Below are positions 44,119 through 53,605 of a DNA stretch of 64,000 nt, piece after piece. Below the pieces are notes generated by a model that saw nothing but the letters and a program-made list of their open reading frames with translations, was not told the origin of the DNA and did not search any database. Source of the stretch: Gracilibacillus salinarum (GTDB lineage: Bacteria > Bacillota > Bacilli > Bacillales > Amphibacillaceae); assembly GCF_022919575.1 (NCBI RefSeq), contig NZ_CP095071.1, positions 248,001 through 312,000 on the forward strand, written 5' to 3'. A program made the translations under genes and the position numbers. The stretch's first letter is position 1. Every line of letters starts with the position of its first letter.

Positions 44119-46161
44119 GTGGAGAACAATGAGTATCTTGAAGTGTTTATTGAAGAGAGCAAAGAGCATATTCAGTCACTTAATGACCAGTTATTAATAT
44201 TAGAGAGTGAACCAGCGAATATGGATACGATCGGTGAAATTTTTCGTTCTGCTCACACATTGAAAGGAATGGCAGCAACGATGGGGTATCAAGACCTTGC
44301 TGATTTAACTCATAAAATGGAGAATGTCCTGGATGCGGTGCGTAATCATCATGTAGATATTACGTCACCAATTATAGATGTGCTATTTCAAGCAGTCGAT
44401 CAATTAGAAGGAATGGTTTTTGACATAGCAGATGGTGGAGATGGAGCAGCAGATGTTAAGGAGTTGGTCCATACTTTACAGGCAATTGAACAAAAACAGG
44501 AAATTGGACAGGCAGAACCGACGAAAGATGCGGTATCTGCTAAAACAGCAATCAATCAGACAAATCCATTTGCACAGCTTGACCAATTTGAATTAGCAAT
44601 TTTAGATCAATCAAATGAAAATGGCTATCAGAATATACAGGTTACTGTGAAGTTAAATGAAAATTGCCTGTTAAAAGCAGCAAGAGTTTATATGGTGTTT
44701 GAAGTCTTAGAGCAAGTTGGCGAAGTAATTAAATCAAATCCAACCGTTCAGGAGCTCGAAGAAGAGAATTTCGACTTAGCTTTCCACGTCCTGCTTGTAA
44801 CAAAGGATACTGCCGAGCAGGTGAAACAGAAAATTTTGAAAGTTTCTGAAATAGAAGAGGTAATTACGGAAAGCTTTTCGTCTGTCCAGGTACAAGATCA
44901 GGGGGATGCGTCTTCGAATGAATCGGAGGATACACAAAAAGCAGACGAATCTCCGTCAGCTGATCACAAACAACAACAAGTTGCCAATCAGAAAAAGAAA
45001 ACCAACGGCGTATCGAACAAAACCATTCGTGTGAACATCGATCGTCTTGATGGTTTGATGAATCTTTTTGAAGAATTAGTCATAGACAGAGGTCGATTAG
45101 AACAAATATCGGCCAATCTTAAACACGCAGAATTGCAAGAAACAGTTGAGAGAATGACACGAATATCGGGCGATTTGCAAAACATCATCCTCAATATGCG
45201 TATGGTTCCGATTGAACAAGTATTTAATCGTTTTCCTCGTATGGTTCGCCAATTGTCAAAAGATTTAGGCAAACAAATTAATCTCGAGATCATCGGAGCT
45301 GAGACAGAACTAGATCGAACTGTCATTGACGAAATAGGAGATCCACTTGTTCACTTAATTCGAAATGCGCTAGATCACGGGGTAGAAACACCAGATATAC
45401 GAAAACAAAACGGAAAAAATGAAGAAGGACGTTTATTATTAAAAGCCTATCATAGTGGTAATCATGTCTTTATCGAGATTTCAGATGATGGAGCTGGCAT
45501 TAATCGAGATAAAGTAATTAAGAAAGCTATTAGCAATCAAGTTATTACAGAAGAAGAGACAGGCCATTTAACGGACAAACAGGTTTATCAGCTGATTATG
45601 TCAAGTGGTTTCTCCACAGCAGATAAAATCAGTGATGTTTCAGGCCGTGGTGTTGGTTTGGATGTTGTAAAAAATACGATTGAATCGCTTGGCGGTACCA
45701 TCACGATAGAGTCGGAAGAGGGGAAAGGGTCATTATTCTCTATTCAGTTGCCATTAACGTTATCGATTATTCCAGTGCTCTTGGTAGAAGTAGTGAACGA
45801 AAAATATGCAGTTCCACTTTCATCCATTATCGAGACGGCAATTATTAACAAAGCCGATATTTTGAATGCGCATAATAAGCAAGTGATAGATTTTCGTGGG
45901 AAGGTAGTACCATTAATTAATCTAAAGCAAATCTTTGAAGTACCTGCAGAGGAAGAGGAAGAAACATTTTATTCCGTTGTTATCATTCGAAAAGGGGACA
46001 AAATGGCCGGGTTGGTTGTAGATCGTTTTATTGGTCAGCAAGAAGTGGTATTGAAATCCTTAGGTGATTACTTAGGTGATGTATTTGCTATTTCAGGTGC
46101 GACCATTTTAGGGGACGGTCAAGTTGCCCTTATTATTGATACTAATTCTTTAATAAATTAG
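44119..46161 (+). CDS. cheA: Chemotaxis histidine kinase CheA
   Basis: Kinase coupled to chemoreceptors via CheW; it phosphorylates CheY and CheB. The 680-residue product has an Hpt domain with His46 in RSAHTLKGMAATMG, then a P2-like region. The dimerisation domain follows (LMNLFEELVIDRGRLEQIS). The ATPase has VHLIRNALDHGVETP, ISDDGAGINRDKV and SGRGVGLDVVKNTIESLGG. A CheW-like C-terminus is present. GTG 44119 is set by AAGAGGTGAAGGG at 44102-44115; an upstream extension would run into cheB. Confidence 0.97.
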   Translation: MENNEYLEVFIEESKEHIQSLNDQLLILESEPANMDTIGEIFRSAHTLKGMAATMGYQDLADLTHKMENVLDAVRNHHVDITSPIIDVLFQAVDQLEGMVFDIADGGDGAADVKELVHTLQAIEQKQEIGQAEPTKDAVSAKTAINQTNPFAQLDQFELAILDQSNENGYQNIQVTVKLNENCLLKAARVYMVFEVLEQVGEVIKSNPTVQELEEENFDLAFHVLLVTKDTAEQVKQKILKVSEIEEVITESFSSVQVQDQGDASSNESEDTQKADESPSADHKQQQVANQKKKTNGVSNKTIRVNIDRLDGLMNLFEELVIDRGRLEQISANLKHAELQETVERMTRISGDLQNIILNMRMVPIEQVFNRFPRMVRQLSKDLGKQINLEIIGAETELDRTVIDEIGDPLVHLIRNALDHGVETPDIRKQNGKNEEGRLLLKAYHSGNHVFIEISDDGAGINRDKVIKKAISNQVITEEETGHLTDKQVYQLIMSSGFSTADKISDVSGRGVGLDVVKNTIESLGGTITIESEEGKGSLFSIQLPLTLSIIPVLLVEVVNEKYAVPLSSIIETAIINKADILNAHNKQVIDFRGKVVPLINLKQIFEVPAEEEEETFYSVVIIRKGDKMAGLVVDRFIGQQEVVLKSLGDYLGDVFAISGATILGDGQVALIIDTNSLIN

Positions 46162-46172
46162 GAGGTGTCAGA

Positions 46173-46646
46173 ATGAAGGAAGAGACAAGTAACCAGAAAT
46201 CTATCATTATTGAATTGCAAAAAGAAGAATATGCTATCCCGGTAGAGGTTGTTGGTGCAATTGAACGGATGCAGCATATAACGAGAGTGCCAAGAACAGC
46301 TTCATTTGTCAAAGGAGTTATTAATCTTAGAGGTGTAGTTACTCCGATCATTGATTTAAGAGAACGATTCGGAATGGAGACGGAAGACTACACAGAGAGT
46401 ACGCGTATTATTATTGTGCATATGGGACAATACAATGTCGGTTTTATCGTCGATGCAGCCTATGATGTACTTGATATTCCGGAAGAATCGATCGAACCAG
46501 CACCACAAGTTATTGGTACAGTTGATGCCGATTATATTAAATCAGTAGCCAAGGTGGATAAACGGCTAATTCTTATGTTGGATTTGGAAAAAGTGTTATC
46601 CCAGGAATCCTATCAAGCAGCTAAATCATCAGAGTTAGAGGGCTAA
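46173..46646 (+). CDS. cheW: Chemotaxis coupling protein CheW
   Basis: Links receptors to CheA. The 157-residue product is one CheW domain, with QKEEYAIPVEVVGAIERMQH, TRVPRTASFVKGVINLRGVV and TPIIDLRERFG. TAGGAGGTGTC precedes the ATG. Length equals that in B. subtilis. Confidence 0.97.
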   Translation: MKEETSNQKSIIIELQKEEYAIPVEVVGAIERMQHITRVPRTASFVKGVINLRGVVTPIIDLRERFGMETEDYTESTRIIIVHMGQYNVGFIVDAAYDVLDIPEESIEPAPQVIGTVDADYIKSVAKVDKRLILMLDLEKVLSQESYQAAKSSELEG

Positions 46647-46649
46647 AAG

Positions 46650-47276
46650 ATGGTTCATATGGAGAATTTATCTCAACACCATCTGGATGTTTTGCAGGAA
46701 ATAGGTAACATCGGAGCAGGTAATGCAGCGACAGCTCTATCAGCTCTGTTAAATAAAAAAATAGATATGAAGATACCCGCTATTAAAATAGTTGAATTTA
46801 ACGAATTAATGGAAGATGTCGGAGGACCTGAGGAAGTGATTGTCAGTGTTTTTCTTCGCATCCAAGGCGAGGCTCCTGGCAGTATGTTCTTTGTATTATC
46901 ACCAAATGAAGCTAGTTCCCTTGTTGAACAAGTTACCGGTAATGCCTCCGATGATTTAACAGAGAGTGATTTAGCGTTGTCAGCTATTTCAGAGATAGGT
47001 AATATTCTTTCAGGTTCGTACCTGTCAGCGCTATCTGACTTTACATCGATAAACTTGCAACCTACCGTACCGAATGTAAGTATCGATATGGCCGCGGCCA
47101 TTCTGATGCAAGGATTGATCGAAATTTCGATGGAAAGTGATTACGCAATTATGATAGATACGACCATTAAAGAGGAAGGGGAAAGGTCTTCATCAATTAA
47201 AGGGCACTTTTTCTTGCTGCCTGATCCAACATCTTTTGATAAGATTTTTTCTTCATTAGGAGTAGAGGACCAATGA
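46650..47276 (+). CDS. cheC: CheY-P phosphatase CheC
   Basis: Dephosphorylates CheY-P and interacts with CheD. The 208-residue product carries both phosphatase helices: DVLQEIGNIGAGNAATALSA near residues 14-33 and LSAISEIGNILSGSYLSALS near residues 110-129, each with the E..N pair. ATG 46650 (GAGGGC 6 bases before) is used; ATG 46659 is possible. The stop overlaps cheD by 4 bases, fitting their joint action. Confidence 0.96.
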   Translation: MVHMENLSQHHLDVLQEIGNIGAGNAATALSALLNKKIDMKIPAIKIVEFNELMEDVGGPEEVIVSVFLRIQGEAPGSMFFVLSPNEASSLVEQVTGNASDDLTESDLALSAISEIGNILSGSYLSALSDFTSINLQPTVPNVSIDMAAAILMQGLIEISMESDYAIMIDTTIKEEGERSSSIKGHFFLLPDPTSFDKIFSSLGVEDQ

Positions 47277-47764
47277 TCGTAACAGAACCAATAGTGAAAG
47301 TTGGAATAGCAGACTTAAAGATTACGAATGTGCCTCATTCACTAAAGACATCTGGATTAGGTTCCTGTGTCGGTGTGGTCATTTATGGTCGGAAGCTGGC
47401 AGGGTTAGCACATGTGATGCTGCCTGACTCTACTACTTCTAAAAAACAACTTTCCAATCCAATGAAATATGCTGATACCGCAATTGACTTATTGGTCGAA
47501 CAGTTGTTACACGAAGGAGCCCGTCACTCAAATCTGCAAGCTAAAATAGCTGGAGGTGCCCATATGTTCTCCTTTCAATCCAATAACAGCATGCTGAAAA
47601 TTGGTGACCGCAATGTTGAAGCAGTTTTAGCGAAATTGGAGCAGTACCATATTCCGGTAGTTGCACAGGATGTGGGCGGATCGAAAGGAAGAACGATTGA
47701 ATTTAACATTGCAACAAGCATGCTGAAAATACGGACAGTCAATAGTGGTGTCGTAGAAATTTAA
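47273..47764 (+). CDS. cheD: Chemoreceptor glutamine deamidase CheD
   Basis: Deamidates glutamines of chemoreceptors and stimulates CheC. The 163-residue product has the catalytic Cys in SGLGSCVGVVIYG, the catalytic His in AGLAHVMLPDS and the C-terminal DVGGSKGRTIEFN segment. It is coupled to cheC. sigD follows 28 bases later. Confidence 0.97.
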   Translation: MIVTEPIVKVGIADLKITNVPHSLKTSGLGSCVGVVIYGRKLAGLAHVMLPDSTTSKKQLSNPMKYADTAIDLLVEQLLHEGARHSNLQAKIAGGAHMFSFQSNNSMLKIGDRNVEAVLAKLEQYHIPVVAQDVGGSKGRTIEFNIATSMLKIRTVNSGVVEI

Positions 47765-47792
47765 TGCCAACATATAAGGGAGAGGTGATTCG

Positions 47793-48560
47793 ATGGTCAA
47801 AGATATATCAGTTGAAAAAAAATTATGGAATAAATGGTTGCGTAATAAAAATGATGAGAATGCCAATGAGTTAATCGAAAATTATATGTATCTCGTACAT
47901 TACCATGTCCAACGAATCGCAGTGAACCTTCCTAAGAACGTGAACAAAGAAGATATTAGAAGTCTGGGCTTAATTGGATTATATGATGCCATTCTGAAAT
48001 TTGATAATAGTCGTGATTTGAAATTCGATACGTATGCCTCTTTTCGAGTCAAAGGTGCGATAATAGATGGATTAAGAAAAGAAGACTGGCTTCCCCGTTC
48101 AACACGAGATAAAGTAAAAAAAGTCGATCAGGCTACCATTCTATTGGAACAAAAATTGCAACGTAATGTTACCACAAATGAAGTTGCAGAGTACCTAGAA
48201 CTACCGGTTGATGAAATCGAAGAAATTATAAAGGATAGTTTCTTCTCTAATTTGCTATCAATGGAAGATAAAAATAAAACAAGTGAAGAATCAAAAGAAG
48301 GAATCGGCTATTTAATTGCGGACGATCGCGAACCTTTACCAGAAGGCAACATGATCCAGCAAGAAAACTATCGTGAATTAACAACCTGTATTCAACAGTT
48401 GAATGAGAATGAACAAATGGTACTCAGCTTATTTTATGATCAAGAGTTAACCTTTACGGAGATAGGAAAAATCCTGGAATTAACCACGTCAAGGATATCA
48501 CAAATTCATAAACAAGCCATTGTGAAAGTTCGTCAGTTGTATCAAAAAATAAATAAGTAG
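47793..48560 (+). CDS. sigD: RNA polymerase sigma factor for flagellar operons, sigma-D
   Basis: Directs transcription of late flagellar, chemotaxis and autolysin genes. The 255-residue product has region 2 (NEDIRSLGLIGLYDAILKFD-like: KEDIRSLGLIGLYDAILKFD, then TYASFRVKGAIIDGLRKEDW). Region 4 is LTFTEIGKILELTTSRISQI. AAGGGAGAGGTGAT gives a strong ribosome site. No anti-sigma FlgM is in this window; in B. subtilis flgM is elsewhere. Confidence 0.97.
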   Translation: MVKDISVEKKLWNKWLRNKNDENANELIENYMYLVHYHVQRIAVNLPKNVNKEDIRSLGLIGLYDAILKFDNSRDLKFDTYASFRVKGAIIDGLRKEDWLPRSTRDKVKKVDQATILLEQKLQRNVTTNEVAEYLELPVDEIEEIIKDSFFSNLLSMEDKNKTSEESKEGIGYLIADDREPLPEGNMIQQENYRELTTCIQQLNENEQMVLSLFYDQELTFTEIGKILELTTSRISQIHKQAIVKVRQLYQKINK

Positions 48561-48572
48561 GCGGGGCTTGAA

Positions 48573-49949
48573 ATGAGTGAATTAAAAGAAAATATCGTGA
48601 TAAAAGTAAGTCATGATCGCTTATCTGCTACCTTACTATTAAAGAAACCGGAGCTTATTGATACGCTCACTTTTGAAGAAATACAAGAAGTGTTGAACGA
48701 AAACAATATTACATACGGAATACTTGATTTAAACAAAATTGATTGGAAGACACAGCTGACCGAGGAGCAAAGAATTGTTATAGCAAAAGGGAAAGTACCT
48801 GTTAATGGCGAGGATGGCAAATTGTTGGTTCGTCAATCAACAGAGAACGAGCTGGGAGAAGAAGAGAAGTCTTCTTTTCGTGATGTTCGTAAGATTCCTA
48901 TGGTGGAAGTAGATGACCTGTTAGCACAAGTGATCCCACCAACGGAAGGGGAAGCAGGAATAGACGTTTTTAAACAGCCGCTCCGTCCAAGAAAGGGGAA
49001 ACCATTACCAATTACAGCTGGACAAAATGTAAATTTCGACAAAGATCAGCTCTCGTATTTCGCTTTAGCTGCCGGACAATTATCGATTGTCAACCATGTC
49101 ATTCAAGTTCATCCATTATATGAAGTGAATGGTGATTTGTCATTGAAAACAGGTAATATAGAATTTAATGGTTCGGTTAGTATTAAAGGTAATGTTCCGA
49201 GCGGATACAGAGTCAAAGCCAAAGGTGACATTATTGTATATGGGATTGTTGAAGGGTCATTTTTGTCTGCAGATGGTAACATTACCATAAGAGAAGGGAT
49301 TGCAGGAATGGATAAAGCGAAAATCCATGCGGCCGGAGATATCGAAGTGGCCTATATTAATCAGGCAGAGGTTACGGCAGGACGTGATCTAAAAGTAAAA
49401 AAATCGATTATGCAGTCTCAATGTGAAGCACAGGAAAATATATTCTGTCCAAATGGTAATATTATTGGCGGGAGTTGCTCGGCTGGGAAAATCATTGAAG
49501 TGAAGAATCTTGGAAATATGGCAAATCTAAAAACAGTTCTTTCTTTTGGAGTAAGTAAAAAGATTATCGATCGTGTAAATAAACTTAATAAAAAGCGGAC
49601 AGAATTAGACAACAATAAGCAAAAATTGCGAATGCTGGGAGATCAGTTGATCGAAAAGAAAAAGGCGGTAGGAGAATTACCAGCGAAAGAACGGATAATG
49701 TTACTAAAGCAACGTAACATGTTCGAGATTACAACCGAGCAACTACAGCAAGTTACCGATGAATTGAGCGAATTGCAATTTGAAATAAGTAACTTTGCCG
49801 GTCTAAAGCTTTTCGTCAGGGGCAGAGCATATGAAAATGTAGAACTGTTCTTCGGTAAATACAAACGTTTATTAAACCAAGAACATGTTCATTTTGAAGC
49901 ATGTTTAGATGAAAAAGAAATCGTTATTCAATCTTCTCCGAGTAAGTAA
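48573..49949 (+). CDS. fapA: FapA family protein (DUF342, flagellar assembly protein A)
   Basis: A 458-residue cytoplasmic protein. The N-terminal part has RKIPMVEVDDLLAQVIPPTE and GEAGIDVFKQPLRPRKGK. The central beta-helix region (about 170-310) shows repeated VNGDLSLKTGNIEFNGSVSI, KGNVPSGYRVKAKGDIIVYG and GIAGMDKAKIHAAGDIEVAY units. A coiled-coil (about 325-400) follows. This matches FapA/DUF342; members are linked to polar flagellum placement in Vibrio. It lies between sigD and the swrB-like gene, a slot that is empty in B. subtilis. The ribosome site is weak (GGCGGGG). Confidence 0.9.
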   Translation: MSELKENIVIKVSHDRLSATLLLKKPELIDTLTFEEIQEVLNENNITYGILDLNKIDWKTQLTEEQRIVIAKGKVPVNGEDGKLLVRQSTENELGEEEKSSFRDVRKIPMVEVDDLLAQVIPPTEGEAGIDVFKQPLRPRKGKPLPITAGQNVNFDKDQLSYFALAAGQLSIVNHVIQVHPLYEVNGDLSLKTGNIEFNGSVSIKGNVPSGYRVKAKGDIIVYGIVEGSFLSADGNITIREGIAGMDKAKIHAAGDIEVAYINQAEVTAGRDLKVKKSIMQSQCEAQENIFCPNGNIIGGSCSAGKIIEVKNLGNMANLKTVLSFGVSKKIIDRVNKLNKKRTELDNNKQKLRMLGDQLIEKKKAVGELPAKERIMLLKQRNMFEITTEQLQQVTDELSELQFEISNFAGLKLFVRGRAYENVELFFGKYKRLLNQEHVHFEACLDEKEIVIQSSPSK

Positions 49950-49987
49950 TACACGAACAATAACTTTCTGATAAGTTTTTCGCTAGC

Positions 49988-50018
49988 AATCAGTGGTGTT
50001 CAACACCCCACTGATTGA
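49988..50018 (+). repeat. Hairpin between fapA and the next small gene
   Basis: Arms AATCAGTGG and CCACTGATT (perfect, 9 bp) around an 11-13 base loop. There is no T run after it, so it is not a standard terminator. It may be a processing or stabilising structure in the late fla/che mRNA. Confidence 0.55.
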
Positions 50019-50085
50019 AGTCTCACTTTATGTTGGTTTCTTTGTTATACTGAAAGTAACAAATCCTTGCGAGAGGGCTGAGAAG

Positions 50086-50385
50086 ATGAGTTGGAAATCG
50101 GTGGAGATGCAAGTTGCGTTGCCAAGAGTGCAGGATGCAGGGAAACTCCAGGATCAAATGCAGCAACAAGGCAGAATTGGTCAAAACCAGCTTCAGCAGA
50201 CATTGTTGCAGGAAGAAATGCACAAGCGATCAAAAGTAATGAAGCAGCAGGAAACAAGTCATCTCAAAAATAACAAACAAACATCTGAGAATCGTCAGCT
50301 ACAGGCATCTTCTGATCCATCAGACGTGCAAAATCCTCCGGTCAGGCATCCGTATTTAGGAAATAAATTCGATATTAACGGTTAA
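50086..50385 (+). CDS. Hypothetical Gln-rich protein in the fla/che operon
   Basis: A 99-residue, hydrophilic protein. It starts MSWKSVEMQVALPRVQDAGK, is very rich in Gln, Lys and Ser (QQQGRIGQNQLQQTLLQEEM), and ends with HPYLGNKFDING. Similar short proteins with a terminal HPYxGxxxDIxG-type motif occur next to sigD/swrB in other Bacillaceae, as far as I recall; I know of no function. ATG 50086 is weakly preceded by GAGGGCTGAGAAG. No membrane segment or signal is seen. Confidence 0.65.
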   Translation: MSWKSVEMQVALPRVQDAGKLQDQMQQQGRIGQNQLQQTLLQEEMHKRSKVMKQQETSHLKNNKQTSENRQLQASSDPSDVQNPPVRHPYLGNKFDING

Positions 50386-50395
50386 GAGGTTGATT

Positions 50396-50848
50396 ATGCA
50401 ATATTTAATTTTATTTAGTTTTATTATTCATATCATTACATTTATTATTATCAGACAGTTAAAAAACAAAATAGATAACATGCACGCTGTCGAGGCAAAG
50501 GTAGATGCACAAGTTAAAAGTATAGAAGACACATTAGCGCTGTATTTAGTCGAAATAAAAGAAGAAAACGATCAATTCATTCAAGAAATGACGAAATCCC
50601 AGCAATCGACTGCAAAGAATAAACCGGAAAATTCGAGGCAGGCAGAACCAGATGAACCTGCAACACACTCCGGATATTATCAACCAGTTTCGACAATCGA
50701 TCATGTAGAAGATGTCGTGGAACATTCTCTTGCCGGATCCATACTGCATCTGCGGCAACAAGGTCTTACCGTTGACCAAATAGCGAAAAAATTAGATAAA
50801 GGTAAAACAGAAGTAGAATTAATCTTGAAATTTCAACAAAAAAAATGA
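50396..50848 (+). CDS. swrB: SwrB-like protein (YlxL)
   Basis: A 150-residue protein with one N-terminal membrane segment (about residues 2-20), a coiled-coil stretch, a polar linker, and a C-terminal helix-turn-helix-like part (ILHLRQQGLTVDQIAKKLDK, GKTEVELILKF). This layout fits SwrB (YlxL), which follows sigD in B. subtilis and activates flagellar assembly. Sequence similarity in this family is low, so the name rests on layout and position. ATG 50396 is taken after AAGAGG. It is the last gene of the operon. Confidence 0.8.
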   Translation: MQYLILFSFIIHIITFIIIRQLKNKIDNMHAVEAKVDAQVKSIEDTLALYLVEIKEENDQFIQEMTKSQQSTAKNKPENSRQAEPDEPATHSGYYQPVSTIDHVEDVVEHSLAGSILHLRQQGLTVDQIAKKLDKGKTEVELILKFQQKK

Positions 50849-50855
50849 TTTTCTC

Positions 50856-50884
50856 TTGCTTGGCGCTGCACGTTGTGGTATATT
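50856..50884 (+). promoter_or_regulatory. Predicted sigma-A promoter of rpsB
   Basis: TTGCTT at 50856-50861, a 17-base spacer and TATATT at 50879-50884. It starts 8 bases after the swrB-like gene, so rpsB-tsf has its own promoter apart from the fla/che operon. Confidence 0.65.
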
Positions 50885-50915
50885 AGTTTTTGGTGTTAAA
50901 TACACACGTTTGTGG

Positions 50916-50953
50916 ATGATGCGAGAGGTGCTATTATATAGTCCTCGTATCGT
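50916..50953 (+). promoter_or_regulatory. Stem-loop in the rpsB leader
   Basis: GATGCGAG with GG (50918-50928) pairs with CCTCGTATC (50943-50951) around an AT-rich loop. It sits in a leader of about 110 bases before rpsB. It may be part of an autoregulatory S2 leader, but I cannot match it to a named motif by eye. Confidence 0.4.
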
Positions 50954-51001
50954 ATGAAACAAATGGAGGATAAAAAAACCATCTTATAGGAGGAAAAAGT
51001 T

Positions 51002-51754
51002 ATGGCAGTTATTTCAATGAAACAACTACTAGAAGCTGGTGTTCATTTCGGACATCAAACACGCCGTTGGAACCCAAAAATGAAGAAATATATCTTCACA
51101 GAGCGTAACGGCATTTACATCATCGACTTACAGAAAACAGTGAAAAAGGTAGAAGAAGCGTATAATTTCGTTAAAGAAATCGCTGAGAACGATGGAACTG
51201 TTTTATTCGTAGGTACGAAAAAACAAGCACAAGAATCTGTGAAAGAAGAAGCGATCCGTTCTGGTATGTACTTCGTTAACCAACGTTGGTTAGGCGGAAC
51301 GTTAACAAACTTCGAAACTATTCGCAAACGTATCAACCGTTTGAAAGATATCGAAAAAATGGAAGAAGACGGAACTTTTGAAGTATTACCGAAGAAAGAA
51401 GTTGTAGGTCTTCTAAAAGAAAAAGAACGCTTAGTGAAATTTTTAGGCGGTATTAAAGAAATGAATAAAATTCCTGATGCTTTATTCATTATTGACCCGA
51501 GAAAAGAACGTATTGCTGTTGCAGAAGCACATAAATTAAACATTCCAATTGTAGGGATTGTAGATACTAACTGTGACCCTGATGAGATTGATTATGTAAT
51601 TCCAGCAAATGATGACGCAATTCGTGCTGTGAAACTTCTTACTGGTAAAATGGCAGATGCTATTTTAGAAGCGAAGCAAGGAGAAGTAACAGAAGAAGCT
51701 GCAGAGCAAGCAGAAACTGCTGAAGAAAAAGCAGTGGAATCTGCAAGCGAGTAA
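51002..51754 (+). CDS. rpsB: 30S ribosomal protein S2
   Basis: Small-subunit ribosomal protein. The 250-residue product has the family start [20 protein letters not shown] with [20 protein letters not shown], then [39 protein letters not shown], and an acidic Ala/Glu tail (about residues 228-250). AGGAGG precedes the ATG. tsf follows after a hairpin. Confidence 0.98.
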   Translation: MAVISMKQLLEAGVHFGHQTRRWNPKMKKYIFTERNGIYIIDLQKTVKKVEEAYNFVKEIAENDGTVLFVGTKKQAQESVKEEAIRSGMYFVNQRWLGGTLTNFETIRKRINRLKDIEKMEEDGTFEVLPKKEVVGLLKEKERLVKFLGGIKEMNKIPDALFIIDPRKERIAVAEAHKLNIPIVGIVDTNCDPDEIDYVIPANDDAIRAVKLLTGKMADAILEAKQGEVTEEAAEQAETAEEKAVESASE

Positions 51755-51763
51755 TGAAAGGTT

Positions 51764-51801
51764 TTGGTGATAAGAGGGAGACCTTTTATCACCTTTTTTT
51801 C
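51764..51801 (+). terminator. Terminator/attenuator between rpsB and tsf
   Basis: GGTGATAA and TTATCACC form a stem around a GAGGGAGACC-containing loop, followed by TTTTTTT. tsf lies only 32 bases downstream and has no clear promoter of its own, so partial termination is likely. Confidence 0.75.
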
Positions 51802-51832
51802 AGCAATATATGAATTCAAGGAGGAATCTCTA

Positions 51833-52720
51833 ATGGCAATTTCAGCACAAATGGTAAAAGAATTACGTGAAAAAACTGGTGCAGGTATGATGGACTGTAA
51901 AAAAGCACTTCAAGAAACAGATGGTAATATCGAACAAGCGGTTGATTACCTACGTGAAAAAGGTATTTCAAAAGCAGCTAAAAAAGCAGATCGTATTGCA
52001 GCAGAAGGTACTGCGTTTGTAGAAGTTTCTGGTAATGAAGCGGTATTATTAGAACTGAACTGTGAAACAGATTTCGTAACGAAAAATGACCAGTTTAAAA
52101 CATTAGCACAAGAGCTTGCGAACCATATCTTATCTCAAAAGCCAGCTACTGTGGAAGAAGCTTTACAACAGCCATTAAATGGTGACGGAGAAACGTTAGA
52201 AGCGTTTATTAATGCTAATATTGCAAAAATCGGTGAAAAATTATCATTACGTCGCTTTGAATTAATTAGCAAAACAGATAACGATGCATTCGGTGCTTAC
52301 ACCCATATGGGTGGTAACATCGGTGTGGTTACTGTACTTGAAGGCACTACTGATGAGCAAGTTGCAAAAGACATTGCAATGCACGCAGCTGCTGTTAACC
52401 CTAAATACTTATCTCGTGATGCAGTTTCTGCAGAAGATGTAGAAAAAGAACGTGAAGTTCTAAAAACACAAGCATTAAACGAAGGTAAACCAGAGCATAT
52501 TGTTGAAAAAATGGTAGAAGGCCGTTTAAACAAATTCTTTGAAGAAATTTGTCTTTTAGAGCAAAGCTTCGTTAAAGATCCTGATCAAAAAGTAAAACAA
52601 ATTGCTAAAAACCATAATGCGACAGTTGCCTCATTTGTACGTTATGAAGTTGGTGAAGGTATCGAGAAACGTGAAGATAACTTTGCTGAAGAAGTAATGA
52701 GTCAAGTTAATAAAAAATAA
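51833..52720 (+). CDS. tsf: Elongation factor Ts
   Basis: Guanine nucleotide exchange factor for EF-Tu. The 295-residue product starts [20 protein letters not shown] with DCKKALQET and has the conserved [14 protein letters not shown] motif, then [13 protein letters not shown] 51833 follows AAGGAGGAA; an in-frame extension to 51764 lies in the terminator and is rejected. Confidence 0.98.
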   Translation: MAISAQMVKELREKTGAGMMDCKKALQETDGNIEQAVDYLREKGISKAAKKADRIAAEGTAFVEVSGNEAVLLELNCETDFVTKNDQFKTLAQELANHILSQKPATVEEALQQPLNGDGETLEAFINANIAKIGEKLSLRRFELISKTDNDAFGAYTHMGGNIGVVTVLEGTTDEQVAKDIAMHAAAVNPKYLSRDAVSAEDVEKEREVLKTQALNEGKPEHIVEKMVEGRLNKFFEEICLLEQSFVKDPDQKVKQIAKNHNATVASFVRYEVGEGIEKREDNFAEEVMSQVNKK

Positions 52721-52721
52721 G

Positions 52722-52764
52722 CTGGAAGAGAAGAGGGGGCACATGGTGTCCCTTTTCTTTGAAA
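52722..52764 (+). terminator. Probable terminator after tsf
   Basis: GAGAAGAGGGGGCAC pairs imperfectly with GTGTCCCTTTTCTTT around a short loop. T-rich sequence is contained in the right arm. Confidence 0.6.
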
Positions 52765-52829
52765 GTAAACATCCAACGATTAATGTACGAACTTTAGGAT
52801 AAGAATAAGTGAAAATTACTGCCTATTAC

Positions 52830-52858
52830 TTGGCGAGTAACTAATTTTTCTTTATAAT
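52830..52858 (+). promoter_or_regulatory. Predicted sigma-A promoter of pyrH-frr
   Basis: TTGGCG at 52830-52835, a 17-base spacer and a perfect TATAAT at 52853-52858, just 22 bases before the pyrH start. Confidence 0.7.
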
Positions 52859-52880
52859 ATTTACATATATGGAGGTAATT

Positions 52881-53603
52881 ATGGCTACTGCTAACTACAG
52901 AAGAATCGTTCTAAAATTAAGTGGTGAAGCACTAAGTGGTGTTCAAGGGTTTGGTCTTGAGCCATCTATCATTCAATCTGTCGCAAAACAAGTGAAAGAT
53001 ATTGTTGAGCTAGGTGTAGAGGTTGCAATTGTTGTTGGTGGTGGCAATATTTGGCGTGGTAAAGTTGGCAGCGAAATGGGTATGGATCGTGCTAACGCTG
53101 ATTATATGGGGATGCTAGCAACAGTAATGAACTCTCTAGCGCTGCAAGACAGCTTAGAGAACGTAGGAATTCCGACACGCGTGCAAACATCAATTGAGAT
53201 GCGTCAAGTGGCAGAACCTTATATTCGCAGAAAAGCAATCCGTCATTTAGAGAAAAAACGCGTTGTTATTTTTGCAGCCGGTACTGGTAACCCATATTTC
53301 TCAACAGATACAACAGCGGCATTAAGAGCAGCCGAGATTGAAGCAGATGTTATATTGATGGCGAAGAATAATGTCGATGGTGTTTACACAGCAGACCCGA
53401 AACTCGACAAAGATGCCAGGAAGTATGACGAATTATCCTATCTGGAAATTTTAAATGAAGGATTAGGTGTAATGGATTCCACTGCATCTTCCTTATGTAT
53501 GGATAACAATATCCCACTGCTTGTATTTTCGATTTCAGAAGAAGGAAACATTAAAAAAGCTGTAATTGGTGAAAATATTGGAACAATTATAAAGGGGAGT
53601 TAA
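52881..53603 (+). CDS. pyrH: Uridylate kinase (UMP kinase)
   Basis: Phosphorylates UMP to UDP; hexameric bacterial type regulated by GTP and UTP. The 240-residue product shows [13 protein letters not shown] at the start, [34 protein letters not shown] and [23 protein letters not shown] 52881 follows GGAGGT and gives the B. subtilis length. frr follows after 2 bases. Confidence 0.98.
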   Translation: MATANYRRIVLKLSGEALSGVQGFGLEPSIIQSVAKQVKDIVELGVEVAIVVGGGNIWRGKVGSEMGMDRANADYMGMLATVMNSLALQDSLENVGIPTRVQTSIEMRQVAEPYIRRKAIRHLEKKRVVIFAAGTGNPYFSTDTTAALRAAEIEADVILMAKNNVDGVYTADPKLDKDARKYDELSYLEILNEGLGVMDSTASSLCMDNNIPLLVFSISEEGNIKKAVIGENIGTIIKGS

Positions 53604-53605
53604 TC

